The notes: generated by a model from the sequence alone, not told the origin. DNA of 64,000 nucleotides from JACDCP01 sp050740235 (GCA_050740235.1 JBOIDB010000094.1:23060-87059), one strand, 5' to 3'. Positions 37,176-47,589 are shown, counted from the first letter of the stretch. A program made the numbers and translations.

Positions 37176-37955
37176 TCACATCTCGCCCTTGGTTCCCGCC
37201 AGCATGAACAGTGGCCAGGTCACGTCCCTGGTGTTCCCGCCTTTGCCCCAGAGAGCGTACAGTTCCTGCCGCAGCCAGACTATCGGATCGACGCCTTTCT
37301 GCTTCCGGTAACGTTGCACGGCCGACCAGCTGCCTATGTAGGCGAGAAACTCCGCGAGCGTCCAGCGTTTGAGCATGCGGAACGCGGGCGCGGCAATTCG
37401 CGCGAACGGAAACTCGAGATCCGCGTAGGCATTGTCGATGTGCCGGCGCTCGGGCGGCCAGTACGGGCCGATGATCCCGGCATCGAATGCGTCCATCACC
37501 CGATCGATGACCGGATCGATGCGCGTCAGCCCGTAACCCCACATCGCGAGCACGCCGCGGGGCTTCAGCGTGCGGCGCGCTTCGGTGTAAAAAGCCGGCA
37601 GTTCGAACCAGTGCGCGGCCTGGGCGACGGTGATCAGGTCGAGCGAGGCTTCGGGCAACCCCGAAGTCTCGGCAGCCGCCACCGCGTAATGCACTTTCTC
37701 ATACGCCCGCGCATTGGCAATCTGCTCGCGGCTGGCGTCGGTGGCGTGCACGTCGTCGAAATATGTCGCCAGGGCGACGGCGGCCTGCCCGCTGCCCGTG
37801 GCGCAATCCCAGGCCGTGCCGCGCGAAGGCGCCTGCTGTGCCAGCCAGGCAAACAGTGCTTCCGGATAGTCGGGTCGCGCAGCAGCATAGACGGCGGCAT
37901 GCCCGGAAAAATGATCCTTGAATTCGCTCACAGGCCCATCGAGGAATGATTCCAT
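37176..37955 (-). CDS. Class I SAM-dependent methyltransferase
   Basis: This 259-residue protein has the SAM-binding loop WDCATGSGQAAVALA (motif I), the acidic residue in VHATDASREQI and the LDLITVAQAAHWF segment seen in methyltransferase domain 11 proteins. The start FKDHFSGHAAVYAAARPDYP is typical of a group of unassigned methyltransferases. The substrate is unknown. An in-frame extension upstream to 38168 runs into the sigma-54 promoter region and is not family-like, so ATG 37955 is used. Confidence 0.85.
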   Translation of the reverse strand: MESFLDGPVSEFKDHFSGHAAVYAAARPDYPEALFAWLAQQAPSRGTAWDCATGSGQAAVALATYFDDVHATDASREQIANARAYEKVHYAVAAAETSGLPEASLDLITVAQAAHWFELPAFYTEARRTLKPRGVLAMWGYGLTRIDPVIDRVMDAFDAGIIGPYWPPERRHIDNAYADLEFPFARIAAPAFRMLKRWTLAEFLAYIGSWSAVQRYRKQKGVDPIVWLRQELYALWGKGGNTRDVTWPLFMLAGTKGEM

Positions 37956-38074
37956 AACGGAAGCAGGACGTAGTATAGGAAATCCATTCCCGATTTCGCG
38001 CACGCCGTTCCATTTCCGGACACCGCGCCGGCCTCGATCGAGCGCCGAAGCCAGTGGCCGCCCCAATTTTTGCT

Positions 38075-38090
38075 TGGCACGCACTCTGCA
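38075..38090 (+). promoter_or_regulatory. Sigma-54 (RpoN) -24/-12 promoter of the ABC efflux operon
   Basis: TGGCACG (38075-38081), four bases, then CTGCA (38086-38090) differs from the consensus TGGCACG-N4-TTGCA at one base. It lies 46 bases before the adaptor start. The operon's eighth gene encodes an NtrC-type activator, which is the protein class such promoters need. Confidence 0.72.
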
Positions 38091-38136
38091 ATGCGCCGGG
38101 GTGGACATCGTTGCCGACATACTCATACACGTCGAA

Positions 38137-39390
38137 ATGGATATCGTCAGAGAAGACCTGAAGCGCAAGCACCGACAGCGACGCTGGAGCTATTCGGCCG
38201 CGGCGGCTGCCGTCGTGCTGGCTCTCGGCATTTTTCTGGCCTTGCTGGAGCCGGCGGCGCCTTCCGTGGAACGCGCGGCGCTGTATATCGATACCGTCGA
38301 GCGGGGTGAAATGCTGTTGCAGGTCCGCGGGCCGGGCGTGCTGGTGCCGCGCGAAATCCTTTACATCGCGGCGGCCAGCGAGGCGCGCGTGGACCGCGTG
38401 CTCGTCAAGCCGGGCGCAGTGGTCACGGCCGACACGGAGATCGTGGCAATGAGCAATCCCGAGCTGGCGCAGGACGTCGCCGAAGCCCGCGCCGAAGTCA
38501 CTGCTGCGGAAGCCGACTACGCTGCGCTTCAGGTGCAGTTGCAATCGCAGGTGCTCGATCAGCGCGCCGTGCTCGCCGCGGCGAACGCGGAATACGAGGG
38601 GGCGCGCCTGCAGGCCGAGGCGCAGGCCGAGCTCGCCGAGGCAGGCATCATTCCCGCCATCGAATTCCGCCGTGACGAGCTCGCCGCCGAGCAGCTCAAG
38701 GTCCGCCTGGACGTGGAGCGGGAGCGCGTCGGGTATCTGCAGGATGCGCTGGACGCGCAATTGCGTGCGGCGCGCGCGAGGCTGGAACAGCAGCGACAGA
38801 ACCTCGAGCTGCGTGAAGAGCAGTATGCCAACCTGCATGTGCGCGCCGGTATCGAAGGGGTATTGCAGGCTTTGGAAGTCGAAGCCGGCCAGCGCGTGAC
38901 ACCCGGAACCAACATCGCGCGCGTAGCGCGTCCCGATGAGCTCATGGCGGAACTTCGCATCGCCGAGACGCAGGCCAAGGATATCCAGCTGGATCAGCCG
39001 GTGGAAATTGACACTCGCAACGGCACCGTGGAGGGTCGGGTGATCCGCATCGATCCGGCCGTGAGCGACGGCACCGTGCAGGTGGACGTGGACATCGTCG
39101 GGGAGCTGCCGCCCGGCGCGCGTCCCGATCTTTCCGTCGATGGCACCATTCTCATCGAACGACTCGACGATGTGCTGCACGTCGGACGGCCGGCCTACGG
39201 CCAGCCGGGCTCGACGCTGCGGATGTTCCGCGTTCAGCCGGAATCCGGCATCGCGGTGCGCATACCGGTGACCCTCGGCAAGGTGTCCGTCAACCGCGTG
39301 CAGATTATCGAAGGTCTGAGTGAAGGCGACCGCGTCGTGCTGTCCGACACCTCACAGTGGGACGATCACGACCGAATCGAACTGAATTGA
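38137..39390 (+). CDS. Periplasmic adaptor (membrane fusion) protein of ABC efflux system
   Basis: This 417-residue protein links an inner-membrane ABC exporter to the periplasm or outer membrane. It has a short cytoplasmic basic start (MDIVREDLKRKHRQRRW), one membrane anchor (about residues 20-38), a lipoyl-like segment (RVDRVLVKPGAVVTADTEI), a long alanine- and glutamate-rich coiled coil (about residues 110-230) and a beta-barrel part ending with IPVTLGKVSVNRVQIIEGL. No outer-membrane channel gene is in the cluster, so it must use one encoded elsewhere. ATG 38137 fits the family start although its ribosome site is poor. Confidence 0.9.
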   Translation: MDIVREDLKRKHRQRRWSYSAAAAAVVLALGIFLALLEPAAPSVERAALYIDTVERGEMLLQVRGPGVLVPREILYIAAASEARVDRVLVKPGAVVTADTEIVAMSNPELAQDVAEARAEVTAAEADYAALQVQLQSQVLDQRAVLAAANAEYEGARLQAEAQAELAEAGIIPAIEFRRDELAAEQLKVRLDVERERVGYLQDALDAQLRAARARLEQQRQNLELREEQYANLHVRAGIEGVLQALEVEAGQRVTPGTNIARVARPDELMAELRIAETQAKDIQLDQPVEIDTRNGTVEGRVIRIDPAVSDGTVQVDVDIVGELPPGARPDLSVDGTILIERLDDVLHVGRPAYGQPGSTLRMFRVQPESGIAVRIPVTLGKVSVNRVQIIEGLSEGDRVVLSDTSQWDDHDRIELN

Positions 39391-39410
39391 AAGGCAAGGG
39401 GACGACGACA

Positions 39411-40151
<741 letters not shown>

Positions 40152-40199
40152 TTCACGCAGGCGACAGGCAGTAACCCCGATCAAACGAGGGAGACTTTC

Positions 40200-40286
40200 A
40201 TGCGCAGCGTTCTAGATGATTTCCGCGTCGCTATGAATGAATCATGCACTGAACGAGGGGAGCGGGATGAGTTCGATCTGGCATGA
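40200..40286 (+). CDS. 28-codon ORF resembling a permease N-terminus
   Basis: A good ribosome site (CGAGGGAG) precedes ATG 40200, and the peptide begins MRSVLDDFRVAM, the usual start of MacB/FtsX-type permeases of this cluster class. The frame then leaves the family pattern and stops at 40284-40286, inside the next permease gene in another frame. It could be the remnant of a deleted permease or a leader that delivers ribosomes to ATG 40267. Whether it is translated is not known. Confidence 0.45.
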   Translation: MRSVLDDFRVAMNESCTERGERDEFDLA

Positions 40287-42687
40287 GATACGGCAGGTTC
40301 TGAGCCAGCTGCAGCAGAGCCTGGGCTTCACGGTACTGGCCGTCGCGATCCTTGCCCTTGGGCTCGGCGCGACCGTGTACATGTTCACCGCCGTCAAGGC
40401 TTACATGCTGAGCCCGCTGCCGTTTCCGGATGCGGGGCGCATCATGCACATCGAGCGCGCCAATCCGCTGCACGGCTTCGACAGCATGGAAGCCACCCAG
40501 CACGACTTCGTCGAATGGCGGCAGGTGCAGACGTCCTTTGACCAAATCGCCGCGTTCTATTACGGCACGATAAACATTTCGGACGGCGATCTGCCGGAAC
40601 GATTCGAGGGCGCATTCATCACGCCATCCGGCTTCGACGTCATCCAGGCGAAGGCGCATATCGGCCGCACGCTGCAGCCGGCGGACGCCGAGCCCGGGGC
40701 GGCGCCGGTGGTCGTGCTGGGCTACGACGCATGGTTGAACCGCTACAACGGCGACGCTGCGGTTCTCGGCAAGGATATTCGGGTCAATGGCATACCGACG
40801 ACGATCGTCGGCGTCATGCCGGCAGGCTTTCAGTTCCCGCTCATCCAGGATGTCTGGGCGCCCCTGCGGATCGACCTCTCGAAGTTCCGTCGCGGCGAGG
40901 GCACTACCGTCGAAGTGTTCGGCCGCCTCAAAGCGGGGGTGACGCCGGAGCAGGCCCGCGCGGAGTTCTCGAACATTGCGGCGGCGCTCGCCGATCGGCA
41001 CCGCGAGAACGAGAACATCACCACCGTCATCAAGCCGTTCCAGCACGAATACATTCCCGACGAAGCGCGAACGGTCATTTCAGCGATGTTTGTCGCTGTC
41101 CTGTTTGTGCTGCTGATCGCCTGCGCGAACGTCGCCAATCTCATACTCGCGCGAACGGCCGCGCGACAGAAGGACATCGCCCTGCGTGCGGTGCTGGGCG
41201 CAAGCAGGGGACGGATTTTCGTGCACGTGCTCACCGAAAGCGTCGTGCTGGCGTCGCTCGGGGCAATTATCGGCTGGTTTCTTGCCGACGCAGGCAATGA
41301 GTTGACCGATCGCGCGTTTGTCGCGGCCGGCATTCAGGAGCCGTTCTGGATCGACCCCAGTCTCGACTGGCGGGTGATGCTGTTCGCGGCCGGTGCTGCA
41401 GTTTTCGCCGGCGTGATCGCGGGGCTGGCGCCGGCCTGGCGCGCCACCCGAGCGAACGTGAACGAGTACTTGAAGGAGGGCGCGAAAGGCAGCGGCGTAT
41501 CTGCTTCCAGGCTGAGCCGGACCCTGGTGACCGCGGAAATTGCGCTGTCGTGCATCCTGCTGGTGAGCTCCGGCCTGCTGATTCGCAGCATCGTGAACAT
41601 GCACGAGCGGCCGCTCGGCATCGAGAACACCGACCTCTTGACCGGTCGGATCGGCTTGCCGGAATCGAGATACCCGGATCCGGCGTCCCAATATGCGTTC
41701 TTCGAACAGTTGACCGAGCGGCTGGAGGCGACGCCCGGTGTGCGGGGAGCGACGGTCGGTTATTCCTATCCGGGCATCGACGCCTATGTGATGCCCTACC
41801 GCACGCGCGGCATGGAGGTGCCGGAAACCGGGCAGCTCCCATGGACGAACTACGCCGGGGTGATGAACAACTACGCCGAAGTGCTGGACATCGACCTGTT
41901 GCAAGGCCGTTGGTTCGACTCGCGCGACGGTGCCGCGAGCCCGCCCGTCGTCGTGATCGGCGAACGATTCGCGCGGCAAGCCTTTCCGGACTCGGATCCC
42001 ATCGGCCAGCAGGTCATGATCGGCAATCCGGACAGCGACGACACGCGCTGGCATACAGTCATCGGCGTCAGCGAAGAAGTCGTACTGGATCAGCGATCCG
42101 ATCCGGAACACCCGTCGGCGTTCGTGCCCCTGGCGCAGGTCCCCCAGCGATTCCTCACTGTCGCCGTGCACACCGAAGGCGACCCTATGGCATTCGGCCA
42201 GACGTTGCGCGAAGTCGTGCGTGCCGTGGATAAGGACATTCCCGTTTACTGGGTCCGCACGCTCGAGGATTGGATCTGGGCCGGCAGCTTCACCTCGCGC
42301 ATCATTTCCATCCTGTTCAGCATATTCGCGATCATCGCAGTCGTCCTGGCGGCCGCGGGAATCTACGGCGTGCTCGCGTATTCGGTCAGCCAGCGCACGC
42401 GCGAGTTCGGCGTGCGCCGCGCGATGGGCGCCCAGGATGGCGGGATCCTAGGCATGGTCCTCCGCCAGGGCTTGCTGCAGCTCGCCATCGGTCTGGGGGT
42501 CGGCCTGTTGTGCGCGGTCGGTTTCGCCAGACTGCTTTCCAGCATGCTGCGCGGCGTCTCGCCCTCCGATCCGGTCACCTTGATGCTGGTGGCACTGACC
42601 TTGTTCACCGTAGCCCTGGTCGCCTCGCTGCTGCCGGCGCTGCGCGCCACGCGTGTCAACCCGATGGAAGCCCTGCGCTACGAGTGA
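40267..42687 (+). CDS. MacB/FtsX-type ABC permease 1
   Basis: This 806-residue inner-membrane protein has TM1 near the N-terminus (LGFTVLAVAILALGLGATVYMF cut to about residues 18-39), a MacB periplasmic domain (residues about 45-270), three membrane segments in the middle with the FtsX pattern (LIACANVANLILARTAARQK), a second periplasmic domain and three C-terminal segments (IIAVVLAAAGIYGVLAYSV). This is the tandem-FtsX architecture, so one chain may equal two classical half-permeases. ATG 40267 is chosen for its GAGGGGAGCGGG site; ATG 40237 is in frame upstream. Confidence 0.9.
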   Translation: MSSIWHEIRQVLSQLQQSLGFTVLAVAILALGLGATVYMFTAVKAYMLSPLPFPDAGRIMHIERANPLHGFDSMEATQHDFVEWRQVQTSFDQIAAFYYGTINISDGDLPERFEGAFITPSGFDVIQAKAHIGRTLQPADAEPGAAPVVVLGYDAWLNRYNGDAAVLGKDIRVNGIPTTIVGVMPAGFQFPLIQDVWAPLRIDLSKFRRGEGTTVEVFGRLKAGVTPEQARAEFSNIAAALADRHRENENITTVIKPFQHEYIPDEARTVISAMFVAVLFVLLIACANVANLILARTAARQKDIALRAVLGASRGRIFVHVLTESVVLASLGAIIGWFLADAGNELTDRAFVAAGIQEPFWIDPSLDWRVMLFAAGAAVFAGVIAGLAPAWRATRANVNEYLKEGAKGSGVSASRLSRTLVTAEIALSCILLVSSGLLIRSIVNMHERPLGIENTDLLTGRIGLPESRYPDPASQYAFFEQLTERLEATPGVRGATVGYSYPGIDAYVMPYRTRGMEVPETGQLPWTNYAGVMNNYAEVLDIDLLQGRWFDSRDGAASPPVVVIGERFARQAFPDSDPIGQQVMIGNPDSDDTRWHTVIGVSEEVVLDQRSDPEHPSAFVPLAQVPQRFLTVAVHTEGDPMAFGQTLREVVRAVDKDIPVYWVRTLEDWIWAGSFTSRIISILFSIFAIIAVVLAAAGIYGVLAYSVSQRTREFGVRRAMGAQDGGILGMVLRQGLLQLAIGLGVGLLCAVGFARLLSSMLRGVSPSDPVTLMLVALTLFTVALVASLLPALRATRVNPMEALRYE

Positions 42688-42697
42688 GGATGCAAGA

Positions 42698-45082
42698 ATG
42701 ACATCGTTCTCGACCGAGCTTCGTCAGGCCGCGCGCCGCCTCGCCGGCAGCCCTGCGAGCAGCCTCGGCGTGTTCTTCACGCTGACACTGGGGCTCGCCT
42801 TGAGCGTGTGCATGTACACGGTGCTGAACGGCGTCCTGCTGCACAGCCTGCCTTATCCCGGCGGCGACAGGGTCGTCGAGATCTCGAGCGTAAATGCTTT
42901 GGAAGGAGGCAGCGGCGACCTTACGGCGGCGGAAGCCTTCGGCCTCGAACGCGTCGCCGCTTTCGAACATGTCGGCTGGTACGCGTGGGGCGGTGAGACC
43001 GTCCTCTCCGGTGAGCGGCCGCGCGAAATCACCATGCATCACGTGAGCGCCGGCTACTTTCCGGCACTCGGCGTGCGGCCGCAGCTCGGCCGCTGGATCA
43101 ATGCGGACGACGTTGGGCCGGCGCGTAAGGCCGCCATGCTCAGCGATATCGAATGGGAACGCTTGACGAACCGGGATCCCGACATCGTCGGCAAGTCGTT
43201 GCGACTGGGCGACGAAACGGTAACCGTCGTCGGCGTCATGCCGCCGGAAGTCGATGTCGGTGTCGGGCTCTGGCGTGCGGCCAATCCGGTATTCTATTCG
43301 CACGATCCCGTCTCATTCGTCAACGGACGGTACATGAGCGGGATCGGCCGGCTTGCGGAAGGTGTGGATGCCTCCAGCATCGCGGCCGAGCTGGACGCCC
43401 TTTCCGCGGAGATCCGCGCCGATCATGGTCTGGCGGATATCGGCTGGCGACTGAAGGCTACGAGTCTGCTCGACCTGATGGTCGGCGACGTGCGCGGCGC
43501 TCTGGCCGGCGTGTTTGTCGTTTCGCTGGTCGTGCTCGCCATTGCCTGCGCGAACGTCGGCAGCCTGCTTGCGGCGCGGCTCGTCTCGCGCGAGCGCGAG
43601 CTCGCCATCGTTCAGGCGCTGGGCGCAACCTCGCTGCGCGTGTGGCGCGGCCTGCTGTTCGAATTGCTTCTGCTGGCGCTCGGCGCAACGGCAACGGCGC
43701 TTCTGGTTCTGATGGCGGGCCTGGAAGTGTTCCGTTCGATGGCGGCCGGCATTCTGCCGCGAGCGGACGAAATCGGGCTCGACCCCGTCGTGCTGGCGTT
43801 CGCCGGCGGGCTGGCCTTGCTGTGTCCACTGTTGATCGCAGTGCCGTTCGGACTGCGACTGCGAAAGCGCATGGCGGTCAATCTGCAAGCCGGCGGCAAG
43901 GGCACGGGCACCGTGTCGCGCGGCGCATTGCGCGCGCTGCCGGTCGCCGGGCTCGCGCTCGCCACGGCGGCGCTGATCGCAGGCGCCGCCGTTGCGCTCA
44001 GTCTCGATCGGCTGAGTGCCGTCGATCCCGGATTCCGCACGGAAGACGTTTACGCGGTGCAAATGTTCAAAGGCGGCAAACCGGACGAAATACGCCGTTT
44101 TGCGAGCCTGGTGCTGGCGCGGATCGAGCGCGAACCCGATGTCGAGAGCGCTGCCATCACGACCGCGCCGCCGCTGTCGGCCATCGGCGGCTTCAAGGTC
44201 GACGTGCAGGTGGCCGGACGCGAACCGCTCGAAGCCACGCATGCCGGACTGCGGCGCGTGACGCCGGCGTATCTCGAGTTGCTGTCGCAACCGCTGTTGA
44301 CGGGCCGCGGATTCCAGACGACGGACGATGCGACGGCGCCAAAGGTCGCTCTCGTGAACGAGACGTTCGCGCGCCGGGTGTTCGACGGCGTCGACATTCT
44401 CGGCCGCGAGATCGCATTGCCGATGACCCACGGGCCGCGTGTGCAGTTTCGCATCGTTGGCGTCGTTGCGGATATTCGCAACGCAGGCCTGCGCAGCCCG
44501 GCGGATCCTGAGGTGCTCATTCCCTACGTGCAAGCGCCACAGCCGGGCATGACATTCCTTGCGCATGCGCCGCGCGCGGGCGCCGGCCTGCTGGAGCGCA
44601 TGCAGGAAGCGATCTGGGCGGTCGAGCCGGAGGAGGGGATCACGCACGTCTTTCGCATGGACGATGAACTCGACGCCGAGCTCGCCCAGGTCGTCTTCTT
44701 CACTCGCGTGTTGGGCGGTTTCGCGGTGCTGGCAGTGTTGCTCGCCGCGTTCGGCACTTACTCGGTGGTCGCGCTCCTGCAGCGCAGCCGCACGACGGAG
44801 ATCGGCGTCCGGCTGGCCCTGGGTGCGCGACCGCTGAACGTCGCGCGCCGCGTGCTGGGGCAGGGTGTGCTGTTTGCCCTGATCGCCGGCGCAACCGGCT
44901 CGGTTGCCGCGCTCGCGGTCCTGCGCCTGCTCGGCAGCCAGTTGTTCGGTGTCGGCGCCGCGAGCCCGCTTCCCTATCTGATCGGCTTCGGCGGCGCGGC
45001 GCTCACTGCGCTGCTCGCATCTTCCGCACCCGCCTGGCGGGCCGCGCGCGTGCAACCCATGGCTGCGCTTCGTTATGAGTAG
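42698..45082 (+). CDS. MacB/FtsX-type ABC permease 2
   Basis: This 794-residue paralogue of permease 1 has the same eight-segment plan. It opens MTSFSTELRQAARRLAGSPA, then TM1 (LGVFFTLTLGLALSVCMYTV), with the FtsX core at IACANVGSLLAARLVSRERE and the C-terminal VLLAAFGTYSVVALLQRSRT. Identity between the paralogues looks moderate, so they are old duplicates, not recent copies. It starts 10 bases after permease 1. Different periplasmic domains may give different substrates or form heteromers. Confidence 0.9.
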   Translation: MTSFSTELRQAARRLAGSPASSLGVFFTLTLGLALSVCMYTVLNGVLLHSLPYPGGDRVVEISSVNALEGGSGDLTAAEAFGLERVAAFEHVGWYAWGGETVLSGERPREITMHHVSAGYFPALGVRPQLGRWINADDVGPARKAAMLSDIEWERLTNRDPDIVGKSLRLGDETVTVVGVMPPEVDVGVGLWRAANPVFYSHDPVSFVNGRYMSGIGRLAEGVDASSIAAELDALSAEIRADHGLADIGWRLKATSLLDLMVGDVRGALAGVFVVSLVVLAIACANVGSLLAARLVSRERELAIVQALGATSLRVWRGLLFELLLLALGATATALLVLMAGLEVFRSMAAGILPRADEIGLDPVVLAFAGGLALLCPLLIAVPFGLRLRKRMAVNLQAGGKGTGTVSRGALRALPVAGLALATAALIAGAAVALSLDRLSAVDPGFRTEDVYAVQMFKGGKPDEIRRFASLVLARIEREPDVESAAITTAPPLSAIGGFKVDVQVAGREPLEATHAGLRRVTPAYLELLSQPLLTGRGFQTTDDATAPKVALVNETFARRVFDGVDILGREIALPMTHGPRVQFRIVGVVADIRNAGLRSPADPEVLIPYVQAPQPGMTFLAHAPRAGAGLLERMQEAIWAVEPEEGITHVFRMDDELDAELAQVVFFTRVLGGFAVLAVLLAAFGTYSVVALLQRSRTTEIGVRLALGARPLNVARRVLGQGVLFALIAGATGSVAALAVLRLLGSQLFGVGAASPLPYLIGFGGAALTALLASSAPAWRAARVQPMAALRYE

Positions 45083-45098
45083 CGACGAGAGGAATACG

Positions 45099-45116
45099 AT
45101 GGAACCCCAGCCATGA
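45099..45116 (+). CDS. Five-codon ORF in a coupled start chain
   Basis: ATG 45099 has a GAGAGG site 6 bases upstream and reads MEPQP before TGA. Its stop overlaps the ATG of the next short ORF (ATGA at 45113). It is too short to be a protein of note; its interest is as a possible re-initiation step. Confidence 0.25.
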   Translation: MEPQP

Positions 45117-45175
45117 CCACGTTGCTCGCCGACTCCCGATGCGCCGCCCGAATGCTGCTGACGAGCCCCGTATGA
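45113..45175 (+). CDS. 20-codon ORF that is a permease-type N-terminus
   Basis: It reads MTTLLADSRCAARMLLTSPV and then stops. This is close to the standard N-terminus of the same permease class (compare MNNVWLDFRYAARSLLKSPG of permease 4). Its stop overlaps the start of permease 3 as ATGA (45172-45175), so translation would be coupled. It is either the scar of a lost fifth permease gene or a functional leader. Confidence 0.5.
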   Translation: MTTLLADSRCAARMLLTSPV

Positions 45176-47568
45176 CGCCGTTACTGCTGGAGATCCGTCA
45201 ATCCGCGCGCCGGCTCGTTGCGAGTCCCGCTTACAGCGCCGGCGTATTTCTCACGCTGACGCTCGGCGTCGGCGCGGCAGCGGCGGTATTTGCCCTGATC
45301 GACGGCGTGCTGCTGAGCGGCTTGCCGTTTCCCGAAGCCGAGCGGCTGGTGGTGATCCGGCAGCAAAACGCCGAGAACGAATGGAATACGTCGGTCGTCG
45401 ATTTCCAGGCGGTCGCGAGTCAGAACCGGAGTTTTGAGGCGGTCGCGGCCATGCAGTCCATGGACGTGATCCTGACCGGCGGCGAGCAGTCGCAATGGGT
45501 GAGTGCTCGCTGGGTCACGGCTGATTTCTTCAACGTGATGGGCGTGATGCCGACACTCGGGCGGGGATTTCGTCCCGGCGAAGACCGGCCGGGCGCAGCG
45601 CCTGTCGTCGTACTGGGCCATGCGTTCGCCGAGCGACATTTCGGCGAAGGGGTCGATGCGGTCGGCCGGACGCTCACACTGGACGGCATCGCCTATACGG
45701 TCGTGGGCGTCATGCCGTCCGGCATCAATGAGCTGCCCGTCATGCGCGCCGACGTCTGGCCCGCGATGCAACTTGCAGAGCCGGAACGGCGCGGGCCTTT
45801 CCTTCTGAACACCGTGGCGCGCCTGAAGCCCGGCGTGAGCCTTGCGCGGGCGACGGATGATCTGGCGGCGATCAGCCGGCGAATTTTCCCGCAATGGCAG
45901 GCGGAATTTCAGGACGAGACCGCGCGTCTCACGCCCAAGTCGCTGCATTCGGCCATCGTCGGCAATGCGGGCGATTTCCTGTGGATTGCCTTCGGCGCAG
46001 TGTTCGTCGTGCTGCTGATTGCCGTTGCAAATATCGCGAACCTGGTGCTGATGCGCGTCACGGAGCGCGCGCAGGACCTTGCCGTGCGCGCCGCTCTGGG
46101 CGCGAGCCGCAAACGCCTCGCGCGTCTCCTGATGACCGAGAGTCTTCTGCTGGCGGTGGCGGGCGGCATCGCCGGAATCGGGCTGGCGGCGCTGCTGCTC
46201 GAGCTGTATCGCGCCTTCGGACCCGAGTTGCCGCGTCTGGCGGAAGTGGCGATCGATTCGAGGGTGGCAGGCTTCGCCGCAGTCGTCGTGCTGCTCAGCG
46301 GAATTTTCTTCGGCACGATCCCGCTGCTGTTCGACACTGTCGGCAAGAGCAATCCGGCGTTGCATCAGGTGCGGGCCGGAGCCGGCAGGGGGCAGCACCT
46401 GTTCCGCAGCGGATTGGTGGCCCTGGAGTTCGCTCTCGCGCTGCCGCTGTTGATTGCAGCCGGCCTGCTGATCAACAGCCTCGTGCAGTTGCAGCGCGTC
46501 GATCCCGGATTTGAAGCCGATCACGTGCTGACGGCGCGCGTGCGACTGCTGGAGTCGAATTATCCCGACGACGAAGCCCGCATGCGATTCTGGGAGCGGG
46601 TGTTGCCGGACTTGCACAGCATTCCGGGCGTATCGGCCGTGGGCCTCGCGACCGGTGTTCCGCCCGACAGTCCCGGCACGTACAACAATTTCGACATAGT
46701 CGGCCGCCCTGACGCGCAGGGCAAACAGCCGATGTCGCCCTGGACGCCTGCAACACCGGGTTATTTGGACGCGTTGGGACTGCGCCTGCTGGACGGCCGC
46801 TGGTTCGACACGCGCGACACTCCCGACTCGACTCCGGTCGTTGTGGTCAGCGCGGCGTGGGCAAAACGCTATTTTCCCGGCGAATCAGCGATCGGCAAAC
46901 AATTGTACGAGGGCGGCGATACTTCGGAACCCGTCACCGTCATCGGCGTCGTCAGCGACGTGAAGTTCGACGGGCTCGGGAATCCGGGCGAAAGCGTCTA
47001 TGCGGCCATCAATCAGGGGTGGTCGAATAATCCGATCTACCTGTACCTGCACACCGGACCGGAACCGCTGGCGCTGGTCGAACCGCTGCGGGCGAAGCTC
47101 CGGCAAATCGATCCCGCGCTGGTGCCGGCCGAAGTCACCACCTTGCAGAGCCGCCTGCGCGATTCGCTGAGCGACCAGCGCCATTGGGCCGTGGTCATCG
47201 CCGGATTTGCGCTTTCGGCCGTGCTTCTGTCGGCGGTGGGCGTGTTCGGCGTGCTGGGCTACTACGTGTCCCGCCAGTACCGGGAAATCGGCATCCGCCT
47301 GGCTCTGGGCGCGGACGCCCCGCGAATCCTGCGCCTGGTGATACGACGCGGCTTTGGCTCCGCACTGGCCGGTACCCTGGCCGGCATCGTACTCGCGATG
47401 TTCCTGACACGCGGTCTCGAGACCCTGCTGTTCGACGTGACACGAATGGACCCTCTCACTCTGATCGGAGCCTGCGGTCTGCTGCTCGGCATCGCGCTCG
47501 CCGCCTGCTGGCTCCCGGCACGGCGCGCTGCCCGGGTCGATCCGACAATCGCGCTGCGTTACGAATAG
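45172..47568 (+). CDS. MacB/FtsX-type ABC permease 3
   Basis: This 798-residue tandem-FtsX permease starts MTPLLLEIRQSARRLVASPA, with TM1 at about residues 22-43. The FtsX core is VANIANLVLMRVTERAQDLA, and the C-terminal core is VLLSAVGVFGVLGYYVSRQY. The periplasmic domains carry the MacB-type YTVVGVMPSG and GVVSDVKFDGLG segments. ATG 45172 is coupled by ATGA to the 20-codon ORF before it; an in-frame ATG at 45139 gives non-family sequence. Permease 4 starts 21 bases later. Confidence 0.9.
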   Translation: MTPLLLEIRQSARRLVASPAYSAGVFLTLTLGVGAAAAVFALIDGVLLSGLPFPEAERLVVIRQQNAENEWNTSVVDFQAVASQNRSFEAVAAMQSMDVILTGGEQSQWVSARWVTADFFNVMGVMPTLGRGFRPGEDRPGAAPVVVLGHAFAERHFGEGVDAVGRTLTLDGIAYTVVGVMPSGINELPVMRADVWPAMQLAEPERRGPFLLNTVARLKPGVSLARATDDLAAISRRIFPQWQAEFQDETARLTPKSLHSAIVGNAGDFLWIAFGAVFVVLLIAVANIANLVLMRVTERAQDLAVRAALGASRKRLARLLMTESLLLAVAGGIAGIGLAALLLELYRAFGPELPRLAEVAIDSRVAGFAAVVVLLSGIFFGTIPLLFDTVGKSNPALHQVRAGAGRGQHLFRSGLVALEFALALPLLIAAGLLINSLVQLQRVDPGFEADHVLTARVRLLESNYPDDEARMRFWERVLPDLHSIPGVSAVGLATGVPPDSPGTYNNFDIVGRPDAQGKQPMSPWTPATPGYLDALGLRLLDGRWFDTRDTPDSTPVVVVSAAWAKRYFPGESAIGKQLYEGGDTSEPVTVIGVVSDVKFDGLGNPGESVYAAINQGWSNNPIYLYLHTGPEPLALVEPLRAKLRQIDPALVPAEVTTLQSRLRDSLSDQRHWAVVIAGFALSAVLLSAVGVFGVLGYYVSRQYREIGIRLALGADAPRILRLVIRRGFGSALAGTLAGIVLAMFLTRGLETLLFDVTRMDPLTLIGACGLLLGIALAACWLPARRAARVDPTIALRYE

Positions 47569-47589
47569 TTGAAAGAGAAGGCGACTGCC

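Noticed and set aside
37979..37997. GAAAT-N9-ATTTC as an enhancer site for the NtrC-type regulator
   Set aside because: The position is plausible but the arms are only five bases and there is no second copy nearby.
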